Source: Psoroptes ovis (lineage: Eukaryota > Arthropoda > Arachnida > Sarcoptiformes > Psoroptidae). Taken from it: a DNA stretch of 64,000 bases. Each line of letters opens with the position of its first letter. Position 1 is the first letter of the stretch. Positions 61,858 to 64,000 of the stretch are shown here, in pieces. Where the stretch lies: positions 930,001 to 994,000 of the forward strand of contig PQWQ01000006.1 of the NCBI GenBank assembly GCA_002943765.1, given 5' to 3'. A program made the position numbers and the translations under genes. The notes under the pieces were generated by a model. That model ran no database searches. It was not told the origin of the DNA and saw only the letters and a list, made by a program, of their open reading frames with translations.

Positions 61858-64000
61858 TCAATCATCAGTGTCATCTGAATCATCATCAGATATGTAGCGT
61901 TTAGAATTCGTTTTAGCTTGTCTCCCCGGTCTACCAGATGATGCACGACCACCACTCTTTGAAGATGTTTTCTTTTTCTTCTTGGGCAAATCCTCCTCTT
62001 CATCATCATCTTCGTCTTCATCGTCATCAGAATCATCAATCTAAATTTAAATATTAATATTATATATAGAATATATATAATAAATTGAAAATACTACAAA
62101 CCATATCATCATCATCACATTGGCCAGCATCAGCTACATTGTCTCCGCTAGATGAAGCAGCTGCTGCTGCGGCGGCTGCAGCCGCTGCTTCTTTTGCTTC
62201 AACTTTTTCAACAGTTTCATCGTAGATTTTTTCTAAGGTTAGAGAATCCTCGTAGATTTGTGATTGTTCCATGTTGTATGTTTGAGCATTCTGACACATT
62301 TGAATGAAATCCTCACGAAGTTCTTCCATTGAACGATATTTGTGATTATTAATTTTCGTGCGAATTTTTTTGATATCTAAGGGCCTTCGAATTAGATCAT
62401 AATAATCAGGCAATTCTTTCCGAGATGGTAGCTCCATGAATGCATCAGCAATATGACGATAAGCAACATTCTCTTCATTTTTGTCCTTGTTTTCACCATC
62501 TTGAGGCTGGGGTGAAGCTTCAGGATCCGGAACTTTATAATTTACGATTTCATTAATGATTCGACGCATTTTCATTATTAAATTAGGTGAATTAGGGGTA
62601 TTTTTATCCGTTATCGGACGACCACGTTTTTTCTTAGGCTTGTCATCATCATCATCCTCGTCATCGTCATCATCATCATCGATTCTGCGACGTTTTCCGC
62701 CTTAATTAATGAAAAAATTAGTTACATAATTATTGAAAATGCGAGTAGAAAATACATACCCTTAGATTTACGTCGTTTGGATTTGCTACTCGTATTAAAT
62801 TCTATTTCATCATAATTTCCATCTTCTATAGCTTTAAGCCATTGTCGATCCGTCAATGCATCTGAATAATCTATTTCTTTACGTTGTCTTGAACCGCGAC
62901 CAAATAATTTGTCCTCTTCTTCTTCATTTGCTAAACGTTCGACTTCAAAATCATCTTTTAATAGCCATGAAGGAAGTTCAGATTCTTCCATCAATCGAGG
63001 TTTACGTTTCGGATTTCTAGCCTCTTCACGGCGACGGTCTAGATCCATTTTTTGAAACAAATCAAATTCTTCTTCGGTACGGGCAATCATTTGATTTATG
63101 GTTTCATCATCTGGCACTTCATTCTCATCATCTTCTTCGTCACCTTCATCTTGTTGCAGAATGGCCTTTTAGACAAAACCGGATTAGTCTCTATACATGA
63201 ATAAAACATATGAAGATAAATATACCTGTAAAAATTGTTTACGCTCTGAACCAGTTGATTTTTGATCAAACATGCCAGCTTGAATAACTTTTTCATCTAA
63301 ATTTAATTTGTATTTTGCAGCAGCTAAGATACGCTCTTCAACCGAATTGACTGTCACTAATCTTAATACACGAACTTCATTCTTTTGACCGATACGATGA
63401 GCTCGATCTTGTGCTTGGAGATCTTGATGCGGATTCCAATCTGAATCAAAGATGATTACAGTATCAGCTGCTTGTAGATTCAAACCTAAACCACCAGCAC
63501 GTGTTGAAAGAAGGAAAACAAAATATTCTGAACCCGGAGCATTGAATTTGCTTAATAGGGCGCCACGATCTTCGGCTTTGGTTGTACCGTCTAATCTCAA
63601 ATAAAGATATGAACGATAATTGAAATAATCTTCCAAAATTGTCATTGATGATGTCATTTGACAAAAAAGAAGTACACGATGATTGGTTGCGCGAAATTTA
63701 GGAAGAATACGATCCAAAAGTTCAAATTTACCAGCTGCGCGATAAAGATCAGGACCTGTGACAATGCGATCACTCAAGCCTAAATGTTCGGCATATGATT
63801 CTTCAATTTGTTGGAACATGAATGGATGATTACAAATTTTTCTCAACTGCATAATACTGTTCATTAGGGTTCGTGTACCTCCACGACCTTTCTTGTCTTT
63901 TTCAGATCCATCAGTCAATAATACACCTTTACTTTGCATATGACGATACAGGTATCGCTGCAATGCACTCATATCGCATTTGACAACATATTCTACTTTA
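61858..64000 (-). CDS. brm: SWI/SNF ATPase Brahma/BRG1 (SMARCA2/4), C-terminal part
   Basis: ATPase motor of the SWI/SNF (BAP/BAF) chromatin remodeller in the nucleus. Visible exons are 64000-63226 (continuing beyond the window), 63165-62760, 62700-62102 and 62040-61858, joined by ~60-nt introns; about 653 C-terminal residues. Order: the end of the SNF2_N lobe (KVEYVVKCDMSALQRYLYRHM); the helicase C lobe with LLFCQM, STRAGGLGLNLQAADTVI and QAQDRAHRIGQ; the SnAC region; the MINQMIAR-like segment (NQMIARTEEEFDLFQKMD); an acidic stretch with an AT-hook (KKKRGRPITD); and a bromodomain (IINEIVNYK to the acetyl-lysine-reading Asn in CQNAQTYN). An alanine run of about 11 and an acidic/basic tail ending DDTDD complete it. 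The N-terminal QLQ/HSA half lies off the right edge. Very close to Drosophila brm and human SMARCA4. Confidence 0.96.

Overview
This is eukaryotic nuclear DNA, very AT-rich and packed with A/T homopolymers and trinucleotide microsatellites. The coding genes carry many tiny GT-AG introns, mostly 55-80 nt. Protein relatedness (animal TMEM9, vanin/biotinidase, ACSL3/4, GAS2-like, BRM/BRG1, RCC1-BTB), the short introns, and the Asn/Gln/His-rich low complexity fit an arthropod. I infer an astigmatid mite of the Dermatophagoides/Psoroptes kind, but the species cannot be fixed from sequence alone. There are no operons, CRISPR arrays or rRNA, and I found no convincing tRNA.

Layout. 1-1460 (-): 5' part of a long-chain acyl-CoA synthetase, running off the left edge. 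5009-6525 (+): a four-exon Cys-rich membrane or secreted orphan. 6767-15843: four minus-strand genes in tandem, namely a vanin/biotinidase-type amidohydrolase, TMEM9, a secreted leucine-rich-repeat protein with a mucin-like repeat, and a wax-ester-synthase/DGAT-family protein with a long His-rich N-terminal extension. 15844-50358: a gene desert of about 34.5 kb whose only clear gene is an intact mariner transposon (41444-42732). 50359-57677 (+): an eight-exon GAS2-like cytoskeletal linker with CH and GAS2 domains, the likely counterpart of Drosophila pigs. 58145-61634: three intronless genes (a single-pass Cys-rich membrane orphan, an RCC1/BTB protein, and a type II membrane orphan), very tightly packed, with two coding ends overlapping. 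61858-64000 (-): C-terminal half of the SWI/SNF ATPase Brahma/BRG1, running off the right edge.

The genes do not form one pathway. They are mostly housekeeping animal genes (lipid activation, vitamin recycling, V-ATPase regulation, microtubule-actin linking, chromatin remodelling) mixed with lineage-specific membrane proteins. I assembled the exon models by hand from splice sites and phase. All complete models sum to a multiple of three with no internal stop. Two introns (vanin and LRR genes) are multiples of three without stops, so naive ORF calling reads through them.

The points most worth a second look are: the WS/DGAT-family protein whose catalytic HHxxxDG motif is replaced; the GAS2 domain without its usual cysteines but with two EB1-type SxIP motifs; the mariner with near-identical terminal repeats and an intact DD34D transposase; the 34.5 kb desert between two divergent genes, with a few GC-richer hairpin or palindrome islands; and the overlapping convergent coding ends at 58868-58876. 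I did not find a clearly novel multi-gene system.
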